The translations under genes and the position numbers were made by a program. From Candidatus Kryptonium thompsonii (GTDB lineage: Bacteria; Bacteroidota; Ignavibacteria; Kryptoniales; Kryptoniaceae), in NCBI GenBank assembly GCA_001442925.1, contig LDXX01000006.1, forward strand, positions 310,001-374,000: a stretch of DNA of 64,000 nucleotides, given 5' to 3'. Numbering within the stretch: position 1 is the stretch's first letter; each line of letters opens with the position of its first letter. The notes below the pieces were generated by a model that was not told the origin of the DNA, did no database searches, and saw nothing but the letters and a program-made list of their open reading frames with translations. Positions 44,530-53,729 of this stretch are shown here, in pieces.

Positions 44530-45243
44530 TTAAAATTCCAGTTTTTTACTTTCTTCAGCTCCTGCTATCACAATCACACATTCACCTTTTTTCTTGTTCT
44601 CAGATAGATAGTTTATAACTTCAATCACATTTCCCCTTATTATCTCCTCGTCTGGCATCGTTAGGTTGTATGCGACGCAAATTTTTCTATCAACCCCAAG
44701 AACCATTCCGATATCCTCAAGCACTGGGATGACTCTATATGGCGTTTCAAATATTACAACTGTTCTTTGCTCACCCCTTAATCTTCTTAATTCCTCCCTT
44801 CTTTTTGCTCTTTTTTGAGACAGCCATCCGTAGTAAACAAATTTTTCGATGTTAAATCCTGAAACTATCAATGCAAGTAGAAGTGCAGAAGCTCCCGGGA
44901 TGGGAACGATTTTAATCCCTTCTTTTATCGCTCTTTTCACAAGTAGGGAACCGGGATCTGAAAAAACTGGTGTCCCAGCGTCCGAGATCAAAGCTATGTT
45001 TTTGCCTGAATTTAAATCACTTATGATTTTTTCAATCTTTGAATTTTCATTATGTTCGTTAAGTGTGTCAAGTTCCTTTGGCTCTATTTGATAATTTGAT
45101 AAAATTCTTTTGCCCTCTTTGAGTTCTTCGCATAGAATGATATCAACCTCTTTTAGGACCTTTAATGCGCGAAGGGTTATATCATCCGGATTTCCAATTG
45201 GGGTTGCAACGAGATAGAGTGTTCCTTTAGAAGGTGCTTCCAT
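44530..45243 (-). CDS. RsmI-like tetrapyrrole-methylase family methyltransferase
   Basis: The start chosen is the ATG at 45243, one base after the upstream stop, giving a 237-residue product. TLYLVATPIGNPDDITLRALKVLKEVD and ALISDAGTPVFSDPG are the SAM-binding segments of RsmI, which methylates C1402 of 16S rRNA. Two usually conserved RsmI segments are changed: the EDTR-like block reads CEELKEGKRIL, and the RELTK-like block reads AYNLTMPDEE. It could be RsmI or a paralogue with another substrate. Confidence 0.85.
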   Translation of the reverse strand: MEAPSKGTLYLVATPIGNPDDITLRALKVLKEVDIILCEELKEGKRILSNYQIEPKELDTLNEHNENSKIEKIISDLNSGKNIALISDAGTPVFSDPGSLLVKRAIKEGIKIVPIPGASALLLALIVSGFNIEKFVYYGWLSQKRAKRREELRRLRGEQRTVVIFETPYRVIPVLEDIGMVLGVDRKICVAYNLTMPDEEIIRGNVIEVINYLSENKKKGECVIVIAGAEESKKLEF

Positions 45244-45244
45244 T

Positions 45245-46000
45245 TTATTTTTTAATTTTGTTTTTGGCAAAATTTATCCGAATGGTAAATTCGGAAAATA
45301 AATTTATCAAATTCAACTTGAATTTTTCAAAATTTGAAGCATTGATCTTTCTTCGCAAAGATGAAATAGTATCAATTGAGTAAACCGCAAATCTATGGTA
45401 TACCCCATCCAATTTCGTTCCATTTGATAAAGCGTAAACTCCTTCATATCCTAAATCAAGTGCAAATTTTACAATTCTTTCGTCATATCTGCTGAAAGGC
45501 GGGGCAAATGATTTTACCTTTGTGCCAAGTTTTTTCTCTATCTCATATTTTGAGTTTCCAAGTTCATACTTGATTCCTTCATCGTCAAGTAAGGTAAGAC
45601 ATACATGGTTTGATGAGTGTGATCCAATTTCCCAACCGTTATCTAAAAGAATGTTAAGTTCATCCCAATCCAAGTGTTTAAACCTTATCCCGAAGCCAAA
45701 ATCCCATGTGTTAAGTTTTCCGACGAAGTTTGAAATTACAAAAGCAGTTGCTATAAAATTATATTTTTTCAGAATTGGGAAGGCGAAGTCGATTACATTT
45801 TTATAACCGTCATCAAAGGTTATACAGATAAATTTTTCGTTTGTTGTTTTTAAATTTCGCGCTTCTGAAACGGTTAGGGATTTATATCCTTCGTTGTGGA
45901 GAAATTGGATGTGTTTTTCGAATTGTTTCGGTGTGACCCTTGTTATCCCGATTTCAAATTTCGTATCGACCTTGTGATATGTTAAAATTGGTATGTTCAT
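45245..46000 (-). CDS. Polysaccharide deacetylase (CE4/NodB domain)
   Basis: The 251-residue protein starts IPILTYHKV and has ITFDDGYKN with the catalytic and metal-binding aspartates. [11 protein letters not shown] supplies the metal histidines (H-x-x-x-H), and [13 protein letters not shown] is motif 3. CE4 enzymes remove N- or O-acetyl groups from peptidoglycan, chitin-like or other surface sugars. No signal peptide is evident. Its 5' end overlaps dut by 4 bases. Confidence 0.9.
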   Translation of the reverse strand: MNIPILTYHKVDTKFEIGITRVTPKQFEKHIQFLHNEGYKSLTVSEARNLKTTNEKFICITFDDGYKNVIDFAFPILKKYNFIATAFVISNFVGKLNTWDFGFGIRFKHLDWDELNILLDNGWEIGSHSSNHVCLTLLDDEGIKYELGNSKYEIEKKLGTKVKSFAPPFSRYDERIVKFALDLGYEGVYALSNGTKLDGVYHRFAVYSIDTISSLRRKINASNFEKFKLNLINLFSEFTIRINFAKNKIKK

Positions 46001-46446
46001 ATTCCGGTGTGCCCAAAGCCCCCAGCACCTCTTTTTGTTGCGTTAAGTTCATTCGTTTCCTCCCACTCGACCTTCGCATATTTCGATACAACCATTTGTG
46101 CAATTCTATCCCCACGCTTAACTTTAAACTCTTTTTTGCCAAGGTTTATAAGAATGACTTTAATTTCCCCGCGATAATCGGAATCGATTGTTCCAGGTGT
46201 GTTGAGAAGTGTTATCCCATGATTTATTGCAAGTCCACTTCTTGGTCTTATTTGGGCTTCATAACCAGGGGGAAGTTCAATTGCAATTCCAGTTGGTATC
46301 ATTACAATTTCGCCGGGTTTGATTATCATTTCGTTTTCTATATCAGCGTAAATGTCCATCCCAGCTGAGCCCTCGGTAGTGTATTGTGGTAATGGTAAAT
46401 CGTAGTTTTGGCGAAGTCGAGTTATTTTGATTTTTAACTTTTCCAT
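45997..46446 (-). CDS. dut: dUTP diphosphatase
   Basis: dUTPase hydrolyses dUTP to dUMP and pyrophosphate. The 149-residue trimeric-type enzyme shows all five motifs: [34 protein letters not shown] and the C-terminal arm [10 protein letters not shown]. The ATG at 46446 fits the family start. It begins the operon dut-deacetylase-RsmI-like-suhB, and the terminator of the next upstream gene ends just before it. Confidence 0.97.
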   Translation of the reverse strand: MEKLKIKITRLRQNYDLPLPQYTTEGSAGMDIYADIENEMIIKPGEIVMIPTGIAIELPPGYEAQIRPRSGLAINHGITLLNTPGTIDSDYRGEIKVILINLGKKEFKVKRGDRIAQMVVSKYAKVEWEETNELNATKRGAGGFGHTGI

Positions 46447-46465
46447 TTTTGATGTGAAAATTTTT

Positions 46466-46495
46466 CAAAAGGGGCACTTTTGAGTGCCCCTTTTG
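46466..46495 (-). terminator. Strong hairpin terminator after hppA
   Basis: A perfect 13-bp stem (CAAAAGGGGCACT / AGTGCCCCTTTTG) with a 4-base loop lies 10 bases after the hppA stop on the minus strand. The T tract is within the right arm (CCCCTTTT). It separates hppA from dut. Confidence 0.85.
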
Positions 46496-46504
46496 AGCTT
46501 TATT

Positions 46505-48496
46505 TTAGAATAGAGATGCGAAAAAGTTAGTGTGCAGAGTTTTTAGGTAGACTCCAAATACGAGCGAGACTATGGACATTAGTTTTATGAGTATGTTCAT
46601 CGATGGACCACTTGTATCTTTGAACGGATCTCCAACTGTATCACCAACGACAGCTGCTTTATGTGCATCTGAGCCTTTACCGCCAAAGTTTCCAGCTTCT
46701 ATATATTTCTTTGCGTTGTCCCATGCACCTCCACCATTTGCCATAAATAGTGCAACCATAACACCAGATGCAATCGCTCCCGCAAGTAATCCTCCAAGTG
46801 CTTCGGGACCGAGAATGATTCCTGTCAGAACCGGAACTATTATTGCAAGTACACCCGGTAAAATCATTTCTTTTAGAGCGCCTGCAGTTGCAATGTCAAC
46901 ACATTTTGCTGTATCGGGTTTCGCCTTTCCCTCCAAAAGCCCAGGAATTTCACGGAATTGTCTTCTGACTTCCTCAACTATTTTGAAAGCAGCCTTTCCA
47001 ACTGCTTCCATTGTGAGTGCAGCGAAAAGAAATGGCATTCCAGCACCGATTAAAAGACCAATTACAGTTTGAGCCTTTATTAAATCAATGCTTTTAAGCC
47101 CAACAGTTTGTGAGTAAGCGGTGAAGAGCGCAAGCGCAGTCAAAGCAGCTGAACCAATTGCAAAACCTTTACCGATGGCAGCAGTGGTGTTTCCAAGGGC
47201 ATCAAGTTTATCCGTTATCTTTCTTACCTCTGGGCCAAGGTGGGACATTTCAGCTATTCCTCCAGCGTTGTCAGCGATAGGACCGTAGGCATCAACTGAC
47301 ATCGTTATCCCAATCGTTGCAAGCATTCCAACAGCTGAAATTGCTACGCCATAAATTCCATTGGCTATATATGATATGAAAACTGCTATCGCTATCGCAA
47401 GAACAGGATAAGTTGTGCTCTTGAAGCCAACAGCTATTCCCGTGATTATATTTGTTGCTGCACCGGTCGTAGCTGATTGGGCGATTGATTTTATCGGAGA
47501 GCCCGAAGTGTAATATTCGCTTAAAAGCCCAATTGCGATCCCAGCGAAGACGCCAGAAACAATTGCCCAAAATGGTCTTAAGTCTCCGACTAAATTATTT
47601 ACGATGAAATATGCAAAGATTATAAGTAAACCCTCTGCAACAAATGTTGAATATCTAAGGGCTTTTTGAGGGTCTATGTTTTGGAAAATTCTAATTGAAA
47701 GCGAAGCCAGAAAAGATGCAATTGTCCCGAACATTATGACTATAAGTGGGAGAAGCATCCAATTTTCTTTATTAGGCACATTAAGTGTTGATCCAACTGC
47801 TATTGTTGCTATCACTGAACCAACATAGGATTCAAAAAGATCAGCTCCCATCCCTGCAACATCTCCAACATTATCCCCGACATTGTCAGCAATTACTGCT
47901 GGATTTCTTGGATCGTCTTCAGGTATTCCGACTTCAACTTTCCCAACGAGATCTGCTCCAACATCAGCGCTTTTTGTATATATTCCGCCACCAACCCTTG
48001 CAAAAAGTGCTATTGAACTTGCTCCCATACCAAAACCGCTGATTATTGTCGGGTCTTTATAAAGAAGATAGAAAAGACCAAGTCCAAGTAATCCGATACT
48101 TGCAACTGTTAAACCCATTACGGACCCGCCGGTAAATGAAATAACAAGGGCTTTATTTTGCCCTTGAGTTGCTGCTTGAGCAGTTCTAACATTTGCTCTT
48201 GTTGCAGCTGTCATCCCGATAAAGCCAGCAAGCATTGAGCAAATTGCACCACTTGCAAAAGCAAATGCTGTTTGAACTCCTATTACAGCCCATATGATTA
48301 CAAACATCGTCACAATGAAAATCACAAGCGTTGAGTATTCCCTTTTGAGGAAAGCTGAAGCGCCTTTTTGAATTAGCTCAGCGATATCTTGCATCGTTTG
48401 GTTGCCGGCAGGCTGCTTTTTAATGTAGTAAAAAAGATAAAGAGCGTAAAGCACACCTAAAGCCCCAACAATTGGGACAAAAATTGTCATATTCAT
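46505..48496 (-). CDS. hppA: Membrane-bound ion-pumping pyrophosphatase
   Basis: HppA hydrolyses pyrophosphate and pumps Na+ or H+ outward. The protein has about 16 helices. [33 protein letters not shown] is the pyrophosphate-binding loop, and [12 protein letters not shown] and [14 protein letters not shown] complete the site. [10 protein letters not shown] has Ala where K+-independent enzymes have Lys, so it is the K+-dependent type, which includes Na+-pumping members. The ATG at 48496 follows GAGGTG at suitable spacing; a GTG at 48508 is part of that ribosome site. Confidence 0.95.
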   Translation of the reverse strand: MNMTIFVPIVGALGVLYALYLFYYIKKQPAGNQTMQDIAELIQKGASAFLKREYSTLVIFIVTMFVIIWAVIGVQTAFAFASGAICSMLAGFIGMTAATRANVRTAQAATQGQNKALVISFTGGSVMGLTVASIGLLGLGLFYLLYKDPTIISGFGMGASSIALFARVGGGIYTKSADVGADLVGKVEVGIPEDDPRNPAVIADNVGDNVGDVAGMGADLFESYVGSVIATIAVGSTLNVPNKENWMLLPLIVIMFGTIASFLASLSIRIFQNIDPQKALRYSTFVAEGLLIIFAYFIVNNLVGDLRPFWAIVSGVFAGIAIGLLSEYYTSGSPIKSIAQSATTGAATNIITGIAVGFKSTTYPVLAIAIAVFISYIANGIYGVAISAVGMLATIGITMSVDAYGPIADNAGGIAEMSHLGPEVRKITDKLDALGNTTAAIGKGFAIGSAALTALALFTAYSQTVGLKSIDLIKAQTVIGLLIGAGMPFLFAALTMEAVGKAAFKIVEEVRRQFREIPGLLEGKAKPDTAKCVDIATAGALKEMILPGVLAIIVPVLTGIILGPEALGGLLAGAIASGVMVALFMANGGGAWDNAKKYIEAGNFGGKGSDAHKAAVVGDTVGDPFKDTSGPSMNILIKLMSIVSLVFGVYLKTLHTNFFASLF

Positions 48497-48630
48497 TGTT
48501 AATAACACCTCTCTTTTATTTTTAAACAGGGGAAATTTAAAGCAAATTTAAAAATAACATCCCTAATTTTCAAATCGTTTGGTTAAACCCCTACCCTCAA
48601 TCTGGTTTTTCAGATTAACAAGTCAGCTCA

Positions 48631-49758
48631 TTACCATCCACTAAAAATTCCACCATCAACATAATCCCATAGTATAAAGCCAACATATCGATATTTAAAA
48701 GGTTTACCCCCATAAATTGGTATTTCTCGCCCAATAGATAGTGCAAGATGCCCTCGTTTTGTGAGTGCGATGTAGATTTTTGGAACAATTGAAATTGTAT
48801 GTTCTTCTGCATTGAGGGTTTTTGTTCCTACAAGCTCAACCCCTGGGAAAATTCCTCTTTTTCCTTCTGGAATAATAAGCGTTGTTGAAAGACTGTAAAT
48901 TAATTCAGGATTTCCCTTGGATTTATTAACGGGCGCTTCGATTTTTAAGCTCCCTTGCATTTCAATTTTTTCACCTATTCCTTTTGCAACAGCAAGATAT
49001 GGTACGAGAACAACTGTTCCTTTGCCGAAGCCTTTCGCTTCGCTTCCAGTCGGTAATGAAAATTCAAAACCAGCCGTTAAAATTGACAGATTTTTATAGT
49101 TATCGTAAAAAGCATATTTTAAACCGAGTTCAAGATCACCAATGCCTGTTGTGTTTTGAACACATGATCTCAAGTTTTGTATCGGTAACTTAACTTCATA
49201 TTGAAATCTTGTTCCGAATCTATTTGCGTAGTATAGCACAACTTTTGTGTCGTTTATATTATGGCCGTTTTCGAATTTGTAAGTAAAAGTTGGGATTAAA
49301 ATGAATTCTTGTTCAACGTATGCCTTTGTCACATAATGTGCACGTATGAAGTTTAACTCTCCTTGTGGATACTTTTTCTGATCAACGAAAGATTTTATAT
49401 GTTCTATTGTTTCATAAATTTGTTGATCTGTGAAGACATCGCCAAAGGCAGGCATTGTTCGTGATAAACCTCTTGACGCTCCGCCGTATTTTATTACCGC
49501 ATACCAATCCTTTCTTGCTTCCCTTGTGTTAAAATATCCATCAGTGAAATCAGGTGGAGGCACATCCCAGTTTTGTTTTATTTCCTCTGGTATATTTCCT
49601 TTTCCATCTATGCCATGGCATTTGGCACAAAACACTTCGTAAATCTGCTTACCGTTCATCGTTTTAATGGTTTCAAAATCTATAACCTGTTCAGTTGTAT
49701 CTTGCTGTCCAAATACAAAGCCAGCGATAAATATAGAAATGAAAATAAGTTTACGCAT
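48631..49758 (-). CDS. c-type cytochrome fused to predicted outer-membrane beta-barrel
   Basis: The 375-residue protein has a signal peptide (residues 1-17), then a mono-heme cytochrome c domain with CAKCH at 44-48 and M102 in TMPAFG as the sixth ligand. From about residue 130 the sequence changes to alternating beta strands (FILIPTFTYKF, FGTRFQYEVKL, GIGDLELGLKYAF), ending in W after YRYVGFILWDYVDGG, as outer-membrane proteins do. It resembles the phenol-degradation-type barrel family. The fusion could place heme next to an outer-membrane pore. A DUF2231 membrane protein gene is 33 bases upstream. Confidence 0.78.
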   Translation of the reverse strand: MRKLIFISIFIAGFVFGQQDTTEQVIDFETIKTMNGKQIYEVFCAKCHGIDGKGNIPEEIKQNWDVPPPDFTDGYFNTREARKDWYAVIKYGGASRGLSRTMPAFGDVFTDQQIYETIEHIKSFVDQKKYPQGELNFIRAHYVTKAYVEQEFILIPTFTYKFENGHNINDTKVVLYYANRFGTRFQYEVKLPIQNLRSCVQNTTGIGDLELGLKYAFYDNYKNLSILTAGFEFSLPTGSEAKGFGKGTVVLVPYLAVAKGIGEKIEMQGSLKIEAPVNKSKGNPELIYSLSTTLIIPEGKRGIFPGVELVGTKTLNAEEHTISIVPKIYIALTKRGHLALSIGREIPIYGGKPFKYRYVGFILWDYVDGGIFSGW

Positions 49759-49791
49759 TTATTTCATTTTGTTTTTGTTTTGACAAATTGT

Positions 49792-50217
49792 TCAATAGAG
49801 TATTCCAACGCCATGTTTGTAGACTAATTCGCCACCCTTTAATCCAGTTTGAATTAAGAAGAACATGCCAATTAAAGAAATTGCGAAAACGATTAGATTA
49901 GTTTTAAGGTTAAATTTTCCAGTTCGTATTAAGATCACTTTTAAAATTAAGGCGATAAGAAAAGTTATACCCGTAAGTTTTGCGAATGTCTCATGGGCTT
50001 CGATCAACTCTTCGAGAGTGGATACTTTTTCAAAGTTTTCTGCAGATGCTTCACCTGATAAAATTGATGGAACGACGAAGATTAAACCAAGAAAGAGGAG
50101 TAAAACGGATGAATTTTTCAGCCAATCCTTTTGAAATATCATCCAAAGTATTTCAAAAATTATATAACTTGTGAAAAGCGCAATCGGGAAATGAACGAGC
50201 ATCGGGTGAAGAGGCAT
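49792..50217 (-). CDS. DUF2231 membrane protein
   Basis: The 141-residue protein has four membrane helices with HPMLVHFPIALF at the start, histidine-containing IEAHETF in the middle and GGELVYKHGVG at the end. These histidines are the conserved features of DUF2231, a family proposed to bind heme in membranes. It is first in an operon with the cytochrome-barrel gene, divergent from the two-component system. An inner-membrane electron donor to that cytochrome is a reasonable inference but not shown. Confidence 0.82.
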   Translation of the reverse strand: MPLHPMLVHFPIALFTSYIIFEILWMIFQKDWLKNSSVLLLFLGLIFVVPSILSGEASAENFEKVSTLEELIEAHETFAKLTGITFLIALILKVILIRTGKFNLKTNLIVFAISLIGMFFLIQTGLKGGELVYKHGVGILY

Positions 50218-50369
50218 AGTTTAACCCTTTTTATTTTAAATTTACGAAGCAAGAGATTAGAGAAACATTAAAAGCTGATTAGAATTTGTTAATTTAAATT
50301 GGAAAATTTGTTTGTGATTTTTAGCGGAATTAATTTTAATAGGTAGCCACAATAAAAATTTTAAGCGTT

Positions 50370-51038
50370 ATGAAGTTGCTTTTGATTGAAGACGAGAAAG
50401 ATTTAACGAAAACATTGAAAAAGGGTTTAAAGGAGGCGGGATATAATGTCGATGTGGCATACGATGGAGAATCAGGTGTTTTTATGGCTATTACAGGGGC
50501 ATATGATTGTATAATCCTTGATCTGAAATTGCCCAAGAAAGATGGACTTGAAGTTTGTAGGGAAATAAGAAAAAATAAGATCACAACTCCAATTTTGATG
50601 TTAACAGTTGTTGATTCAGTTGATATGAAAGTAAAATGTCTTGATGCAGGTGCTGATGATTATCTTACGAAGCCGTTTTCGTTTTCGGAGCTTCTTGCGA
50701 GGATAAGGGCTTTGACAAGGCGTTCTAAGGTTGTCCCTTCCGTGATTCAAGTTTATGATCTCGTCATTAATCCAATCAGCAGGACTGTGACCAGAGGCGG
50801 GAAAAAAATTTATCTTTCCCCTAAGGAGTTTGAGCTTCTTTATTATCTTGCGATGAATCAGGGCAAAGTGCTGACAAGGATGGAGATAGGAGAAAATGTA
50901 TGGGGGATAAATTTTGACACTGGGACAAACTATATTGATGTTTACATCAATTACTTGAGGCGAAAAATTGATAAGGATTTTGATAAAAAGTTGATCCACA
51001 CTGTTCGGGGTGTTGGTTATGTTTTAAAGGCAGAATAA
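50370..51038 (+). CDS. OmpR/PhoB family response regulator
   Basis: The 222-residue protein has an N-terminal receiver with acidic pocket EDE, phosphorylatable Asp in CIILDLKLPKKDG (D51) and Lys in LTKPFSF. The C-terminal winged helix has LSPKEFELLYYLAMNQGKVLTR and TNYIDVYINYLRRKID. It is followed after 4 bases by the histidine kinase gene. Its own promoter region is shared with the divergent DUF2231-cytochrome operon, a plausible target. Confidence 0.95.
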   Translation: MKLLLIEDEKDLTKTLKKGLKEAGYNVDVAYDGESGVFMAITGAYDCIILDLKLPKKDGLEVCREIRKNKITTPILMLTVVDSVDMKVKCLDAGADDYLTKPFSFSELLARIRALTRRSKVVPSVIQVYDLVINPISRTVTRGGKKIYLSPKEFELLYYLAMNQGKVLTRMEIGENVWGINFDTGTNYIDVYINYLRRKIDKDFDKKLIHTVRGVGYVLKAE

Positions 51039-51042
51039 AATC

Positions 51043-52452
51043 GTGGTGAAGATGAATTATAAGTCTTTGAAATTTAGGTTGAATTTATGGTATCTATTTG
51101 TTTTCGCTTTAGCAATTTTGATAGCGGAGATATGGGTTTATATATATCTTGACAGGTCGCTTCATAATGAACTTGACATTTTGTTAAGTGAGGAAGCTAA
51201 GGAGATCGCCAAGAAGATAAAGTTTGATAATGGGATTTTATCCTTCGTTGATTCAACCGAATTTTATGAGGCGGAACATTTTTATTTGAATGAAGCTTCG
51301 ATTTTTTTCAGGGTGTTTGATAAAAATTTGAATGTTGTCTCTGAGTCTGAAAATTTAAAGAAGGGAAGAGTTGCGATACCTGAGCCTGATAGAGATAAAT
51401 TTGGCAAGGCTGATGAAATTGAGATAAATGGTAAGAGGTTAAGAATTTTTTATCTTCCACTTTATTTGGATGGTGAGTTTTACGGTGTCGTGGAGACATC
51501 AAAGTTTGAGGGAACTGTTCAAACTGCGATGGGACTTTTAAGAACTTCACTTGCCGTTGCTATTATTTTTACATTTGTTCTCGTAGCATACGGTGGAAAT
51601 TTAATTGTTTCGAAATTAATAAGTCCACTTGAGCGGATCATAGAAAAAACGGATAAAATAACGAGTGAAAATTTAACTGAAAGAGTTGAACTCAGTGAGG
51701 ATAATTACCCAGAGGAAGTTGTAAAGCTTGTAAATTCAATCAATAAATTGTTGGAGAGATTGGAGAGGGCATTTAAACAAATATCTCAATTTACATCTGA
51801 TGTAGCGCATGAGCTTTTGACTCCGCTTACAGTTATAAAGGATGAAATTGAGATAACTTTGATGAAGAAAAGACGCTCAAACGAGTATATTCGTACTTTA
51901 AATTTGATTCAAAAGCAAACCGAAAGGACAATTTCAATAATAAAATCGATGCTTTATCTTGCGAAGGCTGATGCTGGAATTATAAAGGCGAATTTGGAAA
52001 GGGTTAATGTGTCAAATTTAATTCAGGAATTAATTTCAACATTCAATCTTAAAGCGAGGCAAAAAAATATAAAGTTGAGATTTTACTGCGACGGCGATGT
52101 GGTTGTGCATACGGATGAAAAGCTTTTGTTTGAAGCACTAAGAAATATAATTGACAACGCAATTGAGTACACAAATTCTGGGGGTAAGGTTGAAATATCG
52201 TGTGAGAGGGCAAACGGCGGAGTGAAGATTTTTGTCTCGGATACGGGGATTGGAATTAGTGAAGATGATCTACAGCATATTTTCAACAGATTTTATCGAG
52301 GTAAAAATGCATTTGAGATAAACCCATCGGGGACAGGACTTGGACTTTCATTGACCAAATCTATAATTGAAATTCTCTCTGGTAAAATTGAGGTTTCAAG
52401 CCAACTTGGAAAGGGGACAAAATTTGTAATTTACCTTCCTGAAAAATTGTAA
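51043..52452 (+). CDS. Sensor histidine kinase
   Basis: A membrane histidine kinase: N-terminal helix (about residues 12-32), external sensor domain, second helix near 172-190, HAMP, dimerisation domain, and a catalytic domain with NIIDNAIEYTN, DTGIGISEDD and GTGLGLSL. The phospho-acceptor box is DVAHELLTPLTVI: the usual Arg of HELRTP is Leu. Start is uncertain: GTG at 51043 or 51046, or ATG at 51052; all keep the helix. It forms a pair with the response regulator just upstream. The signal is unknown. Confidence 0.92.
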   Translation: MVKMNYKSLKFRLNLWYLFVFALAILIAEIWVYIYLDRSLHNELDILLSEEAKEIAKKIKFDNGILSFVDSTEFYEAEHFYLNEASIFFRVFDKNLNVVSESENLKKGRVAIPEPDRDKFGKADEIEINGKRLRIFYLPLYLDGEFYGVVETSKFEGTVQTAMGLLRTSLAVAIIFTFVLVAYGGNLIVSKLISPLERIIEKTDKITSENLTERVELSEDNYPEEVVKLVNSINKLLERLERAFKQISQFTSDVAHELLTPLTVIKDEIEITLMKKRRSNEYIRTLNLIQKQTERTISIIKSMLYLAKADAGIIKANLERVNVSNLIQELISTFNLKARQKNIKLRFYCDGDVVVHTDEKLLFEALRNIIDNAIEYTNSGGKVEISCERANGGVKIFVSDTGIGISEDDLQHIFNRFYRGKNAFEINPSGTGLGLSLTKSIIEILSGKIEVSSQLGKGTKFVIYLPEKL

Positions 52453-52545
52453 ACTTTGTTGGTTAACAGCTTAACATACTTATATCTCCTTGATTATATC
52501 AACGCAAGAAGTTAAATTTTATCAAAAATTTATCAATTGTTTGGG

Positions 52546-53712
52546 ATGAGGATTGCATATTTTGATGCATTTTCAGGGATAAGCGGAGATATGACAATAG
52601 GTGCTTTTGTTGATGCTGGAGTTGATTTTGAAGAATTGAAAAGTGAGATTCAAAAGTTGAATTTGAAAAACTATGAAATTGGGGTTAGGAAAATCGTAAG
52701 GCATGGTATAAGCGCAACGAAGTTTGATGTGATGGTTAAAGAGCGTGAACATGGACATCGTCATCTTGCCGACATTTTCGAGATAATCGATAGAAGTAGT
52801 TTGTCTGAATTTGTTAAACAGACATCTAAAAAAATTTTTACAACGCTTGCCCAAGCTGAAGCTAAAATTCATAACACGACAATTGACGAAGTTCATTTTC
52901 ATGAGGTTGGGGCGATTGATTCAATAATTGATATAGTTGGAGCTTCGATTTGTATTGAAAAGCTTGGGATAGAGAAAATTTTTGTTTCAAAAGTTCCGCT
53001 CGGTTCAGGTGGGTTTGTTCAAACACAGCATGGAAAGATGCCGATTCCATCGCCAGCAACTGTTGAGATGTTGAAAAATGTTCCCGTTGTTCTCACCGAT
53101 GTTCAATTTGAATTGACGACTCCAACGGGTGCGGCTATAATTGCAACTCTTGCGAAGTTTGGTCTTGAAAAGGAGACGATAAAGATAAATTCAGTTGGAT
53201 ATGGCGCTGGGGAGTTTGAAATTCCAAATCAACCCAACCTTTTGAGGGTTATAATTGGTGAGGCGCCACTGAAATATGATGAAGAAAAACTTCTTCTCGT
53301 GGAGACGAACATAGATGATATGAACCCCGAAATTTATCCTTATGTGGTCGAGAAGCTTTTATCTTCGGGCGCAAATGATGCATATCTTGTTCCGTTGATC
53401 ATGAAAAAGGGTCGCCCTGGAATTTTGTTGTCAGCCCTTGTCTCGGAATCAAAACTTGATCATGTGTTAAAGGTCATTTTTACGCAGACGACAACACTAG
53501 GGGTTAGAATTATAGAGATCAGACGGAAAAAATTGCCAAGGACACAGAAAGAAATTGATACTCCTTTTGGAAAAGTTAAATTTAAACTTGTTTCAATTGA
53601 TGATGTAGAGAGGCTTGTCCCTGAGTTTGAAGAGTGTAAAAGAATAGCTGAGGAAAGAAATCTGCCCTTAGTTCAGGTTTATAAAATCCTTGAGTCGTTG
53701 GTAAATAAATAA
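52546..53712 (+). CDS. larC: Nickel pincer cofactor biosynthesis protein LarC
   Basis: LarC inserts nickel to finish the pincer cofactor of lactate racemase-type enzymes. The 388-residue protein starts RIAYFDAFSGISGDMTIGA, the LarC signature, and has FHEVGAIDSIIDIVGA and NIDDMNPEIYPYV. The ATG at 52546 is used; a TTG three codons earlier gives no homologous sequence. It is encoded without a frameshift, unlike some LarC genes. larA, larB and larE are not in the window. Confidence 0.92.
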   Translation: MRIAYFDAFSGISGDMTIGAFVDAGVDFEELKSEIQKLNLKNYEIGVRKIVRHGISATKFDVMVKEREHGHRHLADIFEIIDRSSLSEFVKQTSKKIFTTLAQAEAKIHNTTIDEVHFHEVGAIDSIIDIVGASICIEKLGIEKIFVSKVPLGSGGFVQTQHGKMPIPSPATVEMLKNVPVVLTDVQFELTTPTGAAIIATLAKFGLEKETIKINSVGYGAGEFEIPNQPNLLRVIIGEAPLKYDEEKLLLVETNIDDMNPEIYPYVVEKLLSSGANDAYLVPLIMKKGRPGILLSALVSESKLDHVLKVIFTQTTTLGVRIIEIRRKKLPRTQKEIDTPFGKVKFKLVSIDDVERLVPEFEECKRIAEERNLPLVQVYKILESLVNK

Positions 53713-53729
53713 AATTACAAGGTGTGTTT

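Noticed and set aside
46572-47072. Long plus-strand frame of 166 codons inside hppA
   Set aside because: Antisense shadow of the conserved pyrophosphatase; its proline/serine-rich pattern follows the Gly/Ala codons of hppA.
48602-48620. Hairpin AATCTG / CAGATT near the end of the cytochrome-barrel gene
   Set aside because: Only 6 bp, and no T run on the minus strand, so not supported as a terminator.
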